A stretch of DNA of 34,601 nucleotides. It comes from an uncultured Marvinbryantia sp. GTDB taxonomy: Bacteria; Bacillota; Clostridia; Lachnospirales; Lachnospiraceae. The notes under the pieces are model-generated. The model was given only the letters and a program-made list of their open reading frames with translations, had not been told where the DNA came from and did not search any database. How positions within the stretch are numbered: position 1 is the stretch's first letter; every line of letters begins with the position of its first letter. Of this stretch, positions 17,577-25,275 are shown piece by piece. Both the position numbers and the translations under genes were made by a program. Where the stretch lies: the NCBI GenBank assembly GCA_937915375.1, contig CALDMO010000028.1, positions 1-34,601 on the forward strand, read 5' to 3'.

Positions 17577-19673
17577 TTATCTGACGCCAAACAACAAATC
17601 ACCATAAGTCGGGAATGGCCAGTATTTCTTTGCTGTCACCGTTTCCGCTTCATCACAGACCACCCTAAGTTCGCCCATTTTGCTCAAAATTACATCTCTG
17701 ATTGTATTCGCTTCTATTTCAATATTTGTGATATCCTGTAATTTCATTACTTCTTCTTCCAATTGCTCTGCCCTGATCGCGATCTGCTCTTCCATTCTGA
17801 CTAATTTCTTTAGTAATCCCTTTTCATAATTGCAGGAAATGGATGCATCCACTTTTTTCTTTGCCGCAGCTGTCTTTGCCAGCTCCAGTATATATGCGCT
17901 TACCGCAGGAACAATCTCTGTTTTTGCCATATCAACCATAGTATTTGCTTCAATCAATACAGTCTTACAATAATTGTCCAGCATAATCTCACATCTTGAT
18001 TTTAACTCGGCCTCTGAAAATACCTGATGTTCTGTCAGCATTCGGACATTCTTTTTGTCCAAAAGATGCGGCATACAGTCCGGTGTTGTACGGTAATTGA
18101 GCAGTCCTCTCTTTTCCATTGCCTCCTTAATCCAAGTATCATCATAGCCATTTCCATTAAAAATAATATGCTTATGATCCTGAATCGTCTTTCGGATCAT
18201 TTCATGCAGCGCATCTTCAAAATTCTCCGCTTTTTCCAGTCTGTCCGCATAAATTTTAAGGCTTTCTGCCACTGCGCTGTTCAGCATAATATTTGCACAT
18301 GCAATGCTGTTAGAAGAACCAAGCATACGAAACTCAAATTTATTCCCGGTAAATGCAAATGGAGAAGTACGGTTGCGGTCTGTCGTATCACGATTAAATT
18401 TAGGAAGGACATCCACTCCCAGCTTCATCTGCGCTTTCTTCGTTCCTGCATATGGAATTTCTGTTTCAATTGCTTCCAGCACTTCATTTAGTTCATCGCC
18501 CAAAAAGACAGAAACCACTGCCGGCGGCGCTTCATTTTCGCCAAGTCTGTGATCATTTCCCGCTGTCGCGACAGAAAGACGAAGCAGATCCTGATAATCA
18601 TCCACTGCCTTGATCACCGCGCATAAAAATAACAGGAACTGCGCATTTTCATATGGCGTTTCACCGGGTGACAGCAGATTTACACCTTTATCTGTTGCAA
18701 TCGACCAGTTATTGTGTTTTCCGCTTCCGTTTACACCGGCAAATGGTTTCTCGTGCAGCAGACATACCAATCCGTTTTTAGCCGCTACCTTCTGCATGAT
18801 TTCCATAGTCAGCTGATTATGATCTGTCGCAATATTGGTTGTCGTATAAATAGGCGCCAATTCATGCTGTGCCGGAGCCACTTCATTGTGTTCTGTTTTC
18901 GCCAGGATTCCCAGCTTCCAGAGTTCCTCATTCAGCTCCTCCATGTAAGCAGCAACTCTTGGTTTGATTACTCCAAAATAATGGTCGTCCATCTCCTGTC
19001 CTTTCGGCGGTTTTGCGCCGAAAAGGGTGCGCCCTGTAAATTGAAGATCTTTTCTCTGTTCATACATTTCCTTTGTAATAAGAAAGTATTCCTGTTCCGG
19101 TCCTACCGAAGTCCGGACACATTTCACATCATCATTTCCAAACAGATGAAGAATACGAAGCGCCTGCTTATTCAATGCTTCCATCGAACGAAGCAGCGGT
19201 GTTTTCTTATCCAGTGCTTCGCCGCCATAAGAACAAAACGCAGTGGGAATGCAAAGTGTTTTCCCTTTCATGAACGCATAAGAAGTAGGATCCCACGCAG
19301 TATATCCTCTGGCTTCAAAAGTAGCCCTAAGACCACCGGACGGAAACGATGACGCGTCCGGTTCTCCTTTAATCAGTTCCTTGCCGGAAAACTCCATGAT
19401 CACACCGCCATCCGGTGATGGTGAAATAAAACTGTCATGTTTTTCTGCCGTCACGCCGGTAAGCGGCTGAAACCAGTGCGTATAATGCGTAGCGCCTTTT
19501 TTAACTGCCCAGTCCTTCATAGCCGCTGCAACTTCATTTGCAACACTGATGTCAAGTTTTGCCCCTTCATCAATCGTCCTTCTTAAGGATTGGTAAACCT
19601 TTGCCGGCAAATTTGCTTTCATCACTCTGTCGTCAAATACATTGCATCCGAAAAAATCTGATACCTTCTTCAT
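17577..19673 (-). CDS. glnN: Glutamine synthetase type III
   Basis: A 698-residue protein of the GSIII class, much longer than GSI (about 440-470). GSIII hallmarks are present: GPEQEYFLI for metal binding, LLHEKPFAGVNGSGKHNNWS, GENEAPPAVVSVFLGDEL, and NRTSPFAFTGNKFEFRMLGSS near residue 410. It condenses glutamate and ammonia to glutamine with ATP. The frame is open to 19907, but the true start is the ATG at 19673: MKKVSDFFGCNVF is the family N-terminus and GAGAGGAG lies just before it. The extra upstream codons are the leader hairpins. It heads the glnN-amtB-asnB unit. Control is probably at the leader attenuator. Confidence 0.95.
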   Translation of the reverse strand: MKKVSDFFGCNVFDDRVMKANLPAKVYQSLRRTIDEGAKLDISVANEVAAAMKDWAVKKGATHYTHWFQPLTGVTAEKHDSFISPSPDGGVIMEFSGKELIKGEPDASSFPSGGLRATFEARGYTAWDPTSYAFMKGKTLCIPTAFCSYGGEALDKKTPLLRSMEALNKQALRILHLFGNDDVKCVRTSVGPEQEYFLITKEMYEQRKDLQFTGRTLFGAKPPKGQEMDDHYFGVIKPRVAAYMEELNEELWKLGILAKTEHNEVAPAQHELAPIYTTTNIATDHNQLTMEIMQKVAAKNGLVCLLHEKPFAGVNGSGKHNNWSIATDKGVNLLSPGETPYENAQFLLFLCAVIKAVDDYQDLLRLSVATAGNDHRLGENEAPPAVVSVFLGDELNEVLEAIETEIPYAGTKKAQMKLGVDVLPKFNRDTTDRNRTSPFAFTGNKFEFRMLGSSNSIACANIMLNSAVAESLKIYADRLEKAENFEDALHEMIRKTIQDHKHIIFNGNGYDDTWIKEAMEKRGLLNYRTTPDCMPHLLDKKNVRMLTEHQVFSEAELKSRCEIMLDNYCKTVLIEANTMVDMAKTEIVPAVSAYILELAKTAAAKKKVDASISCNYEKGLLKKLVRMEEQIAIRAEQLEEEVMKLQDITNIEIEANTIRDVILSKMGELRVVCDEAETVTAKKYWPFPTYGDLLFGVR

Positions 19674-19698
19674 AATGTCACTCCTCTCAATTTGAAAG

Positions 19699-19749
19699 CA
19701 AAAAGACAAGCGTGTCTTTTCCTGTACCCAAAAGACGCCCTTGCCTTTT
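19699..19749 (-). terminator. glnN leader hairpin P2, terminator-like
   Basis: On the minus strand AAAAGGCAAGGGCGTCTTTT can pair imperfectly with AAAAGACACGCTTGTCTTTT across a 9-base loop. The second arm is also a hairpin by itself, AAAAGACA-CGCT-TGTCTTTT, ending in five T, which looks like a small intrinsic terminator about 25 bases before the glnN ribosome site. The P2 5' arm repeats the P1 5' arm, so the P1 3' arm could pair with either (shared AGACGCCCTT), giving mutually exclusive folds. Confidence 0.65.
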
Positions 19750-19775
19750 AAAATCAAATTGTATTTATTTTTTGT

Positions 19776-19828
19776 AAAAGTAAAGGGCGTCTCTGAGAAC
19801 CAACTCTCAAAGACGCCCTTGCCTTTAC
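19776..19828 (-). promoter_or_regulatory. glnN leader hairpin P1
   Basis: On the minus strand AAGGGCGTCTTTGAGA and TCTCAGAGACGCCCTT form a 16-bp stem with one G.U pair around the six-base loop GTTGGT. A lower stem GTAAAG/CTTTTAC extends it with a bulge. It starts directly after the predicted transcription start. The hexaloop has G at position 4, but lacks the A at position 1 described for ANTAR-bound hairpins. Confidence 0.75.
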
Positions 19829-19835
19829 GTGTTGG

Positions 19836-19864
19836 ATGATACACCCTGAAAAAACATTTGTCAA
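19836..19864 (-). promoter_or_regulatory. Sigma-A promoter of the glnN unit
   Basis: On the minus strand TTGACA (19859-19864), a 17-base spacer, then TATCAT (19836-19841). The start is expected near 19829, at the foot of hairpin P1. Confidence 0.82.
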
Positions 19865-19900
19865 TCATTTTTTTAATTTTAAAATTTTTAAAATTGTCTA

Positions 19901-19929
19901 TTGACATCTGAATAAATCAATGCTAATAT
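19901..19929 (+). promoter_or_regulatory. Sigma-A promoter of the T-box/trpB transcript
   Basis: TTGACA (19901-19906), a 17-base spacer, then TAATAT (19924-19929). It points away from the glnN promoter; the two -35 boxes are 36 bases apart in an A/T-rich stretch. Confidence 0.85.
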
Positions 19930-19935
19930 TTGTTT

Positions 19936-20260
19936 TAATTTAACACAGCAAATCGATGAAGCGGAGATAACGGCAATGATGCCTTTACAGAGAGCCTGTG
20001 CTGCTGAGAGTCAGGTAAGAAACAAGTTGTCAAATGGACCGCTGAGGGTGCAGTCAAAAGTGTATCTTTACACCCAGTACTCTGCAACGTGCAGGCACAC
20101 GTCAGTTGCCGGGGATATGTTGGTATCCCGCTAAGCGCATAGGAGCATTCCTGTGAATCAAGGTGGCACCGCGGATTTTATCATATACGTTTTTTTATAT
20201 GATTGTATGAAATTCGTCCTTGACAGATCGTTGTTATTCTGTCAAGGGCTATTTTTTTCT
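19936..20260 (+). ncRNA. T-box riboswitch, tryptophan specific
   Basis: The leader carries the universal T-box AAGGTGGCACCGCGG (20160-20174), the trailing TTCGTCC, and an intrinsic terminator. The Stem I 3' side reads CAAATGGACCGC, placing the specifier codon TGG (Trp) at 20035-20037. The bulge sequence TGGC (20164-20167) would pair with a tRNA end GCCA, which agrees with G as the discriminator base of bacterial tRNA-Trp. Both readings point independently to tryptophan. Uncharged tRNA-Trp should stabilise the antiterminator and let transcription into trpB. Stem I limits are approximate. Confidence 0.95.
20218..20258 (+). terminator. T-box terminator
   Basis: CCTTGACAGA (20218-20227) pairs without mismatch with TCTGTCAAGG (20238-20247) and is followed by TTTTTTT at 20252-20258. 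Its 5' arm follows directly on the TTCGTCC segment used in the antiterminator, the usual exclusive arrangement. Confidence 0.92.
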
Positions 20261-20317
20261 AAAGTCTTTGACTCTGAATAAATTCAAACCATCAACATAT
20301 ATCTGGAGGTAAGGACT

Positions 20318-21691
20318 ATGAAAAATGAAAACATCCCCTACAAAATCTATCTGAATGAATCTGAAATGCCCAAGGCATGGTATAATCTGCGTGCCGATAT
20401 GAAACAAAAACCGGCACCACTATTAAATCCCGATACACACCAGCCAATGAAAGCAGACGAGCTGGCCGGCGTATTCTGTAAAGAATTAATTGCTCAGGAA
20501 CTGGATAACGATACTGCTTACTTCGAGATTCCGGAGCAAATTCGTAATTTTTATAAAATGTATCGTCCTTCTCCGCTTGTACGTGCTTACTGCCTGGAAG
20601 AGAAACTTGGCACTCCGGCAAAAATCTATTATAAGTTTGAAGGAAATAATACCAGCGGCAGTCACAAGCTAAACTCCTCAATTGCACAGGCCTATTAGGC
20701 AAAAAAACAGGGTCTGAAAGGTGTAACCACGGAAACCGGAGCCGGTCAATGGGGAACTGCGTTATCCATGGCCTGCGCATACTTTGATCTTGACTGTAAA
20801 GTATATATGGTAAAATGTTCTTATGAGCAAAAACCTTTTCGTCGAGAAGTCATGCGTACCTACGGTGCTTCAGTAACACCCTCTCCTTCCACAGAAACCG
20901 AAATCGGAAGAAAAATTCTTGCTGAGCATCCGGGAACTACCGGAAGTCTCGGCTGCGCAATCTCCGAAGCTGTAGAGAAAGCAATCAAAAGCGATGGTTA
21001 TCGCTATGTACTTGGCAGTGTTCTCAATCAGGTTCTTCTGCATCAATCTGTCATCGGTTTGGAAACCAAAACCGCACTCGATAAATATAATATCAAACCG
21101 GATATTATCATTGGGTGTGCCGTCGGCGGTTCAAATCTGGGCGGTCTGATTGCGCCATTTATGGGGGAAAAGCTTCGTGGTGAAGCCGATTACCGCATTA
21201 TTGCTGTTGAACCGGCTTCCTGCCCCAGTTTCACCCGAGGTATCTATGCCTACGACTTTTGTGATACTGGAATGGTGTGCCCATTGGCAAAAATGTATAC
21301 TTTAGGAAGTGACTTTATCCCTTCTGCAAATCACGCCGGAGGTCTGCGTTATCACGGCATGAGTTCCATATTGTCAGAACTCTATCATCAGGGACAGATG
21401 GAGGCCGTCAGTGTAAAACAAACAGAGGTATTTGAAGCAGCAGAATATTTTGCAAGAACAGAAGGAATCCTGCCTGCTCCGGAAAGTTCTCATGCCATTC
21501 GTGCTGCTATTGATGAAGCACAAAAATGCAAAGAAACCGGCGAAGAAAAAACAATTGTATTTGGGCTGACCGGTACTGGCTACTTTGATATGGTCGCTTA
21601 TGAGAAATTCCACAATCATCAAATGGATGATTCTATACCGACTGACGAAGAATTAGAATGCTGTCGTAACAGACTTCCGCATGTAGAATAA
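20318..21691 (+). pseudogene. trpB: Tryptophan synthase beta chain, TrpB2 type, with internal amber codon
   Basis: The frame runs from the ATG at 20318 (ribosome site GGAGG about 9 bases before) to 21691 and would make about 457 residues, the length of TrpB2. The PLP lysine is Lys117 in GSHKLNSS. Codon 127 is TAG (20696-20698) in IAQAY-stop-AKKQG, where relatives have a second Tyr or similar, so one base change (for example TAT to TAG) explains it. After the stop the same frame is intact: TETGAGQWGTALS, the phosphate-binding GCAVGGSNLGG, and a normal C-terminus. Reinitiation at the ATG 20768 would lack the catalytic lysine. TrpB2 makes tryptophan from indole and serine. It may be a very recent null, a strain variant or a sequencing error. 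Confidence 0.88.
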
Positions 21692-21712
21692 CCACATTCT
21701 TTTTCTTGTCTC

Positions 21713-21741
21713 TTGACAAAACCTGCCATTCGCTGTATATA
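21713..21741 (+). promoter_or_regulatory. Sigma-A promoter of the glutamate synthase unit
   Basis: TTGACA (21713-21718), a 17-base spacer, then TATATA (21736-21741). The start is expected near 21748, just before the leader hairpin. Confidence 0.83.
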
Positions 21742-21754
21742 TATATTAAATATG

Positions 21755-21821
21755 AGCAAAGGTGTTCATTTTAGGAGCAGTAAGTATCTGTTCTTAAAGT
21801 GGATGCCTTTGCTTTTATTTT
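21755..21821 (+). terminator. Leader attenuator terminator upstream of the glutamate synthase genes
   Basis: A 26-bp stem runs from AGCAAAGG (21755) to CCTTTGCT (ending 21813) around the loop TAAGTAT, followed by TTTTATTTTT. Six positions differ between one arm and the complement of the other, and all six are G.U pairs in the plus-strand RNA; the opposite strand would have A.C mismatches. This shows directly that the plus-strand transcript is the structured one. It starts about 7 bases after the predicted start and lies 30 bases before the first gene, so it must be read through for expression. Confidence 0.88.
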
Positions 21822-21851
21822 TGATTTCTATCTGAAAGGGAGGTAGCATTT

Positions 21852-22946
21852 ATGAAGATGGAAGGTCAGATCAGAATTCCTTCCGGCTGCGCGATTTCTG
21901 CCGTTATTTCCAGAAACGGAACTAAGATGTCTGGTGAACTAATCACAAATTCCATGAAGCCCATGCATGACCGTTCGAATGGATTAGGCGGAGGCTTTGC
22001 CGGTTACGGCATTTATCCTGAATATAAAACATTTTATGCGTTACATCTGTTCTTTCATAGCCGTACTGCAAGAAAAGACTGTGAAGCATTTTTAAAAGAA
22101 CGATTTGAAATTGTTCAGTCTGAGAGAATTCCAACCCGCAAAATCCCGGCAATTACAGATGAACCGATTATCTGGAGATATTTTGTTGCTCCTTTAAAAT
22201 CCATGCTGGCGTCATTTCAAATGGACGAAAAGGAATTTGTTGCCAGAACCGTCATGAAAATCAATACTGACCTGCATGGCGCTTATGTTTTTTCCAGCGG
22301 CAAAAACATGGGAACCTTCAAAGCGGTCGGTTTTCCTGAGGATGTCGGTCTTTTTTATAAGCTGGATGAATACGAGGGATATTCCTGGACGGCTCATGGG
22401 CGTTATCCTACCAATACCCCCGGATGGTGGGGCGGCGCACATCCGTTTACGCTGCTTGATTATTCTGTCGTTCATAATGGAGAGATTTCCTCTTATGACG
22501 CAAACCGCCGTTTTATTGAAATGTTTGGATATAAATGTACGCTCCAGACTGATACAGAAGTTATTACCTATATCATGGATTATCTGCTCCGTATACAAAA
22601 GCTTACCCTTGGTGAAGCTGCAAGTGTTATTGCAGCTCCTTTCTGGAGTACTATTGCGACAAAAAAAGATTCCGAAGATCAGAAAAAACACACTTATCTT
22701 CGAACCATGTTTCCAAGTCTGCTGATCACCGGTCCTTTCTCTATTGTTTTCGGGTTTGACGGCGGACTAATGGCACTGAATGACCGCTTAAAGCTGCGCT
22801 CCATGGTTGTCGGCGAAAAAGATGACAAGGTATTTATTGCCAGTGAAGAGGCTGCTATCCGAACGATTGAACCGGACGCTGAAAAAATATGGTCTCCCGC
22901 AGGCGGGGAACCGGTCATTGTAACAATAAAGGAAGGTACATTTTAA
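21852..22946 (+). CDS. Glutamate synthase, glutamine amidotransferase subunit (split GltB N-domain)
   Basis: A 364-residue stand-alone class II amidotransferase of the type found in archaeal-style glutamate synthases, where the large subunit is split into separate genes. Cys13 in IPSGCAISAVI is the expected nucleophile after removal of a 12-residue propeptide. The motifs MHDRSNGLGGGFAGYG, WTAHGRYPTNTPGWWGGAHPF and VVHNGEISSYDANRRF are the glutamine-binding core. It would release ammonia from glutamine for the next gene's product. GGGAGG precedes the start. Its stop overlaps the next start by one base (TAATG). Confidence 0.92.
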   Translation: MKMEGQIRIPSGCAISAVISRNGTKMSGELITNSMKPMHDRSNGLGGGFAGYGIYPEYKTFYALHLFFHSRTARKDCEAFLKERFEIVQSERIPTRKIPAITDEPIIWRYFVAPLKSMLASFQMDEKEFVARTVMKINTDLHGAYVFSSGKNMGTFKAVGFPEDVGLFYKLDEYEGYSWTAHGRYPTNTPGWWGGAHPFTLLDYSVVHNGEISSYDANRRFIEMFGYKCTLQTDTEVITYIMDYLLRIQKLTLGEAASVIAAPFWSTIATKKDSEDQKKHTYLRTMFPSLLITGPFSIVFGFDGGLMALNDRLKLRSMVVGEKDDKVFIASEEAAIRTIEPDAEKIWSPAGGEPVIVTIKEGTF

Positions 22947-24451
22947 TGAGTATAGAATTTATTTATCCTGAATTTGAAGTGATTCGAAATGAAAGCAGAT
23001 GCATTGCCTGTCGAATATGCGAACGGCAATGCGCGAATAAAGTCCATAGCTACAGTGAAGAACAAAAAGTTATGATACAGGATGAAACAAAATGCGTTAA
23101 CTGCCAGCGCTGTGTTTCTTTTTGTCCGACCCGGGCATTAAAAATCGTAAAGAGCGACTGTTCTTTACGCGAAAACGCCAACTGGTCAGGCAGTACAATA
23201 AATGAGATTTATAAACAGGCAAACAGCGGCGGTGTTCTTTTATCTTCCATGGGAAATCCAAATCCCCTTCCTGTATACTGGGATAAGCTCCTGATCAACG
23301 CCTCACAGGTGACCAATCCTTCCATTGATCCTTTGCGGGAACCGATGGAGACTAGAGTATATCTTGGTTCTAAACCTCAAAGGGTGACCCGTACGGCAGA
23401 CGGAGCGTTGGACTGCAAACTTCCGCCGCAGCTGGAACTTTCTATTCCTGTTCTCTTTTCTGCCATGAGCTACGGTTCTATCAGCTATAACGCCCACAAG
23501 TCTCTTGCAAAAGCTGCCACAGAGCTTGGTATTTTTTATAACACCGGGGAAGGCGGTCTGCACGAAGATTTTTACTGCTATGGAGAACATACGATCGTTC
23601 AGGTTGCCTCCGGACGTTTTGGGGTTCACGAAGATTATCTGAAAGCAGGTGCCGCCATCGAAATTAAAATGGGGCAGGGTGCAAAGCCAGGCATTGGCGG
23701 CCATCTGCCCGGCGCAAAAATTGTCGGAGATGTATCGCGCACCCGCATGATTCCGGAAGGTTCTGATGCGATATCTCCGGCTCCCCATCATGATATTTAT
23801 TCGATTGAAGATTTGCGTCAGCTTGTCTACTCTCTGAAAGAAGCGACTGAATATAAAAAACCGGTAATTGTTAAGGTCGCTGCGGTTCACAACATTGCCG
23901 CAATTGCCAGCGGCATCGCACGAAGCGGAGCAGATATCATCGCCATTGACGGTTTCCGCGGAGGCACCGGAGCTGCTCCTACCAGAATCCGAGACAATGT
24001 TGGTATTCCTATTGAACTGGCGCTTGCCGCCGTTGACCAGCAACTTCGTGATGAAGGCATTCGCAACAACGTATCGCTGATTGTCGGAGGGAGTATCCGA
24101 AGCGCCTCTGATGTGATAAAAGCCATTGCTCTTGGCGCAGATGCCTGCTATGTAGCTACTGCTGCTCTGCTTGCTCTTGGCTGTCATCTCTGCCGTACCT
24201 GTCAAAGCGGTAAATGCAACTGGGGGATTGCAACCCAACGCCCGGAACTTGTAAAAAGGCTGGATCCTGAAACAGGAAGCCAGCGCCTGATTCATCTTCT
24301 GACCGCCTGGAAGCATGAGATCAAAGAATTAATGGGCGGTATGGGGCTTAATTCCATTGAAGCGCTGCGAGGAAACCGTCTCATGCTGCGTGGAATCGGA
24401 TTAACAGAAAAAGAGCTCGAAATACTCGGCATCTTGCACGCAGGAGAATGA
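22946..24451 (+). CDS. Glutamate synthase, FMN/iron-sulfur synthase subunit
   Basis: A 501-residue protein. Residues 19-60 hold two ferredoxin-type clusters (CIACRICERQC and CVNCQRCVSFCP). The remainder is the FMN-binding glutamate synthase barrel with GEGGLHEDFY, GQGAKPGIGGHLPGAK, SPAPHHDIYSIEDLRQLV and, near the C-terminus, CHLCRTCQSGKCNWG, the [3Fe-4S] region of GltB. It reduces the 2-iminoglutarate formed from 2-oxoglutarate and ammonia. No NAD(P)H small subunit is in the window; the fused ferredoxin domain suggests a ferredoxin or a distant GltD-like donor. The frame is open a little further upstream, but the ATG at 22946 fits the one-base overlap with the previous gene and gives the usual N-terminus. 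Confidence 0.93.
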   Translation: MSIEFIYPEFEVIRNESRCIACRICERQCANKVHSYSEEQKVMIQDETKCVNCQRCVSFCPTRALKIVKSDCSLRENANWSGSTINEIYKQANSGGVLLSSMGNPNPLPVYWDKLLINASQVTNPSIDPLREPMETRVYLGSKPQRVTRTADGALDCKLPPQLELSIPVLFSAMSYGSISYNAHKSLAKAATELGIFYNTGEGGLHEDFYCYGEHTIVQVASGRFGVHEDYLKAGAAIEIKMGQGAKPGIGGHLPGAKIVGDVSRTRMIPEGSDAISPAPHHDIYSIEDLRQLVYSLKEATEYKKPVIVKVAAVHNIAAIASGIARSGADIIAIDGFRGGTGAAPTRIRDNVGIPIELALAAVDQQLRDEGIRNNVSLIVGGSIRSASDVIKAIALGADACYVATAALLALGCHLCRTCQSGKCNWGIATQRPELVKRLDPETGSQRLIHLLTAWKHEIKELMGGMGLNSIEALRGNRLMLRGIGLTEKELEILGILHAGE

Positions 24452-24518
24452 TTTTTAAAAATTCTGCATTTAATTTTCAAAGAAAAGATAACCATTTTTT
24501 CAGGAGGTATGGTATACT

Positions 24519-25241
24519 ATGAAAATCATTGATGCTGTCAATTTAGATTATAAAGCTGTAAATGAAGCGCTGCGAGGAACCGATCAAAATTATACGATCG
24601 AAGGCTGCTGCGGTCAGAGGTTTATCGCTGCCGGTATGTCCGACAAAAAACTTATCATCAATGGAATTCCCGGAAACGCCTTGGGCGCATATTTAAACAA
24701 TGCTCAAATTACTGTAAATGCCAATGCTCAGGACGCGGTAGGCGATACCATGAATGCAGGAAAAATTGTGATTCACGGCAATATTGGAGATGCCGCCGGT
24801 TATGCCATGCGCGGTGGAAAAATTTATGTAAAGGGCAATGCCGGATATCGTGCCGGAATCCATATGAAAGCGTATAAAGAAAAAATTCCTGTTATGATCA
24901 TCGGCGGATGCGCCGGAAGTTTTCTGGGGGAATATCAGGCTGGCGGTATCATTATTGTCCTTGGTCTTCACAAAAACGGCAAATGTATTGTCGGCAATTT
25001 CCCATGTACCGGAATGCATGGCGGAAAAATGTTCCTCCGCGGGGATTGCAGCGGTATTCTCTTTCCGAAACAGGTAACGGTAAAACGCGCGACATCAGAG
25101 GATCTCGCAGAGATTCATGGATATCTGACGGAATATTGCGCAGATTTCGGATATCCCCCGGATGAATTTTTATCTGCCCCATTTACAGTCATTACGCCGG
25201 ACAGTAAAACCCCATACAAACAAATGTATGTAGCAAACTGA
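24519..25241 (+). CDS. Glutamate synthase, GXGXG (C-terminal) subunit
   Basis: A 240-residue protein made of the right-handed beta-helix GXGXG domain that forms the C-terminus of normal GltB. Repeats such as IVIHGNIGDAAGYAMRGGKIYVKGNAGYRAGIH-type turns (described, about residues 80-115) and GGCAGSFLGEYQAGG are visible. It has a structural role, holding the amidotransferase and synthase parts together. A near-consensus AGGAGGT lies 11 bases before the start. The 67-base gap from the synthase gene is the largest before it in this unit, without a clear terminator. Confidence 0.92.
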   Translation: MKIIDAVNLDYKAVNEALRGTDQNYTIEGCCGQRFIAAGMSDKKLIINGIPGNALGAYLNNAQITVNANAQDAVGDTMNAGKIVIHGNIGDAAGYAMRGGKIYVKGNAGYRAGIHMKAYKEKIPVMIIGGCAGSFLGEYQAGGIIIVLGLHKNGKCIVGNFPCTGMHGGKMFLRGDCSGILFPKQVTVKRATSEDLAEIHGYLTEYCADFGYPPDEFLSAPFTVITPDSKTPYKQMYVAN

Positions 25242-25275
25242 ATTTAAACCATGCAAAGAAAGTAGGTAGATTTTT

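Noticed and set aside
19674..19907. A 78-codon upstream extension of the glnN frame
   Set aside because: It covers the promoter and both leader hairpins, and the conserved GSIII N-terminus with its own ribosome site begins at 19673.
20696..20698. TAG in trpB read as pyrrolysine
   Set aside because: TrpB has no known pyrrolysine at this site and no pyl genes are in the window. A point change is simpler. Another amber-reading tRNA elsewhere cannot be excluded.
21755..21821. The hairpin taken as the trpB terminator
   Set aside because: It lies after a full promoter at 21713-21741, so it belongs to the next transcript. It could still also stop trpB read-through.
23303..24316. A long minus-strand frame (337 codons) inside the glutamate synthase gene
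   Set aside because: It is opposite a well-supported enzyme gene, has no recognisable domain and no suitable ribosome site. It is a codon-bias shadow.
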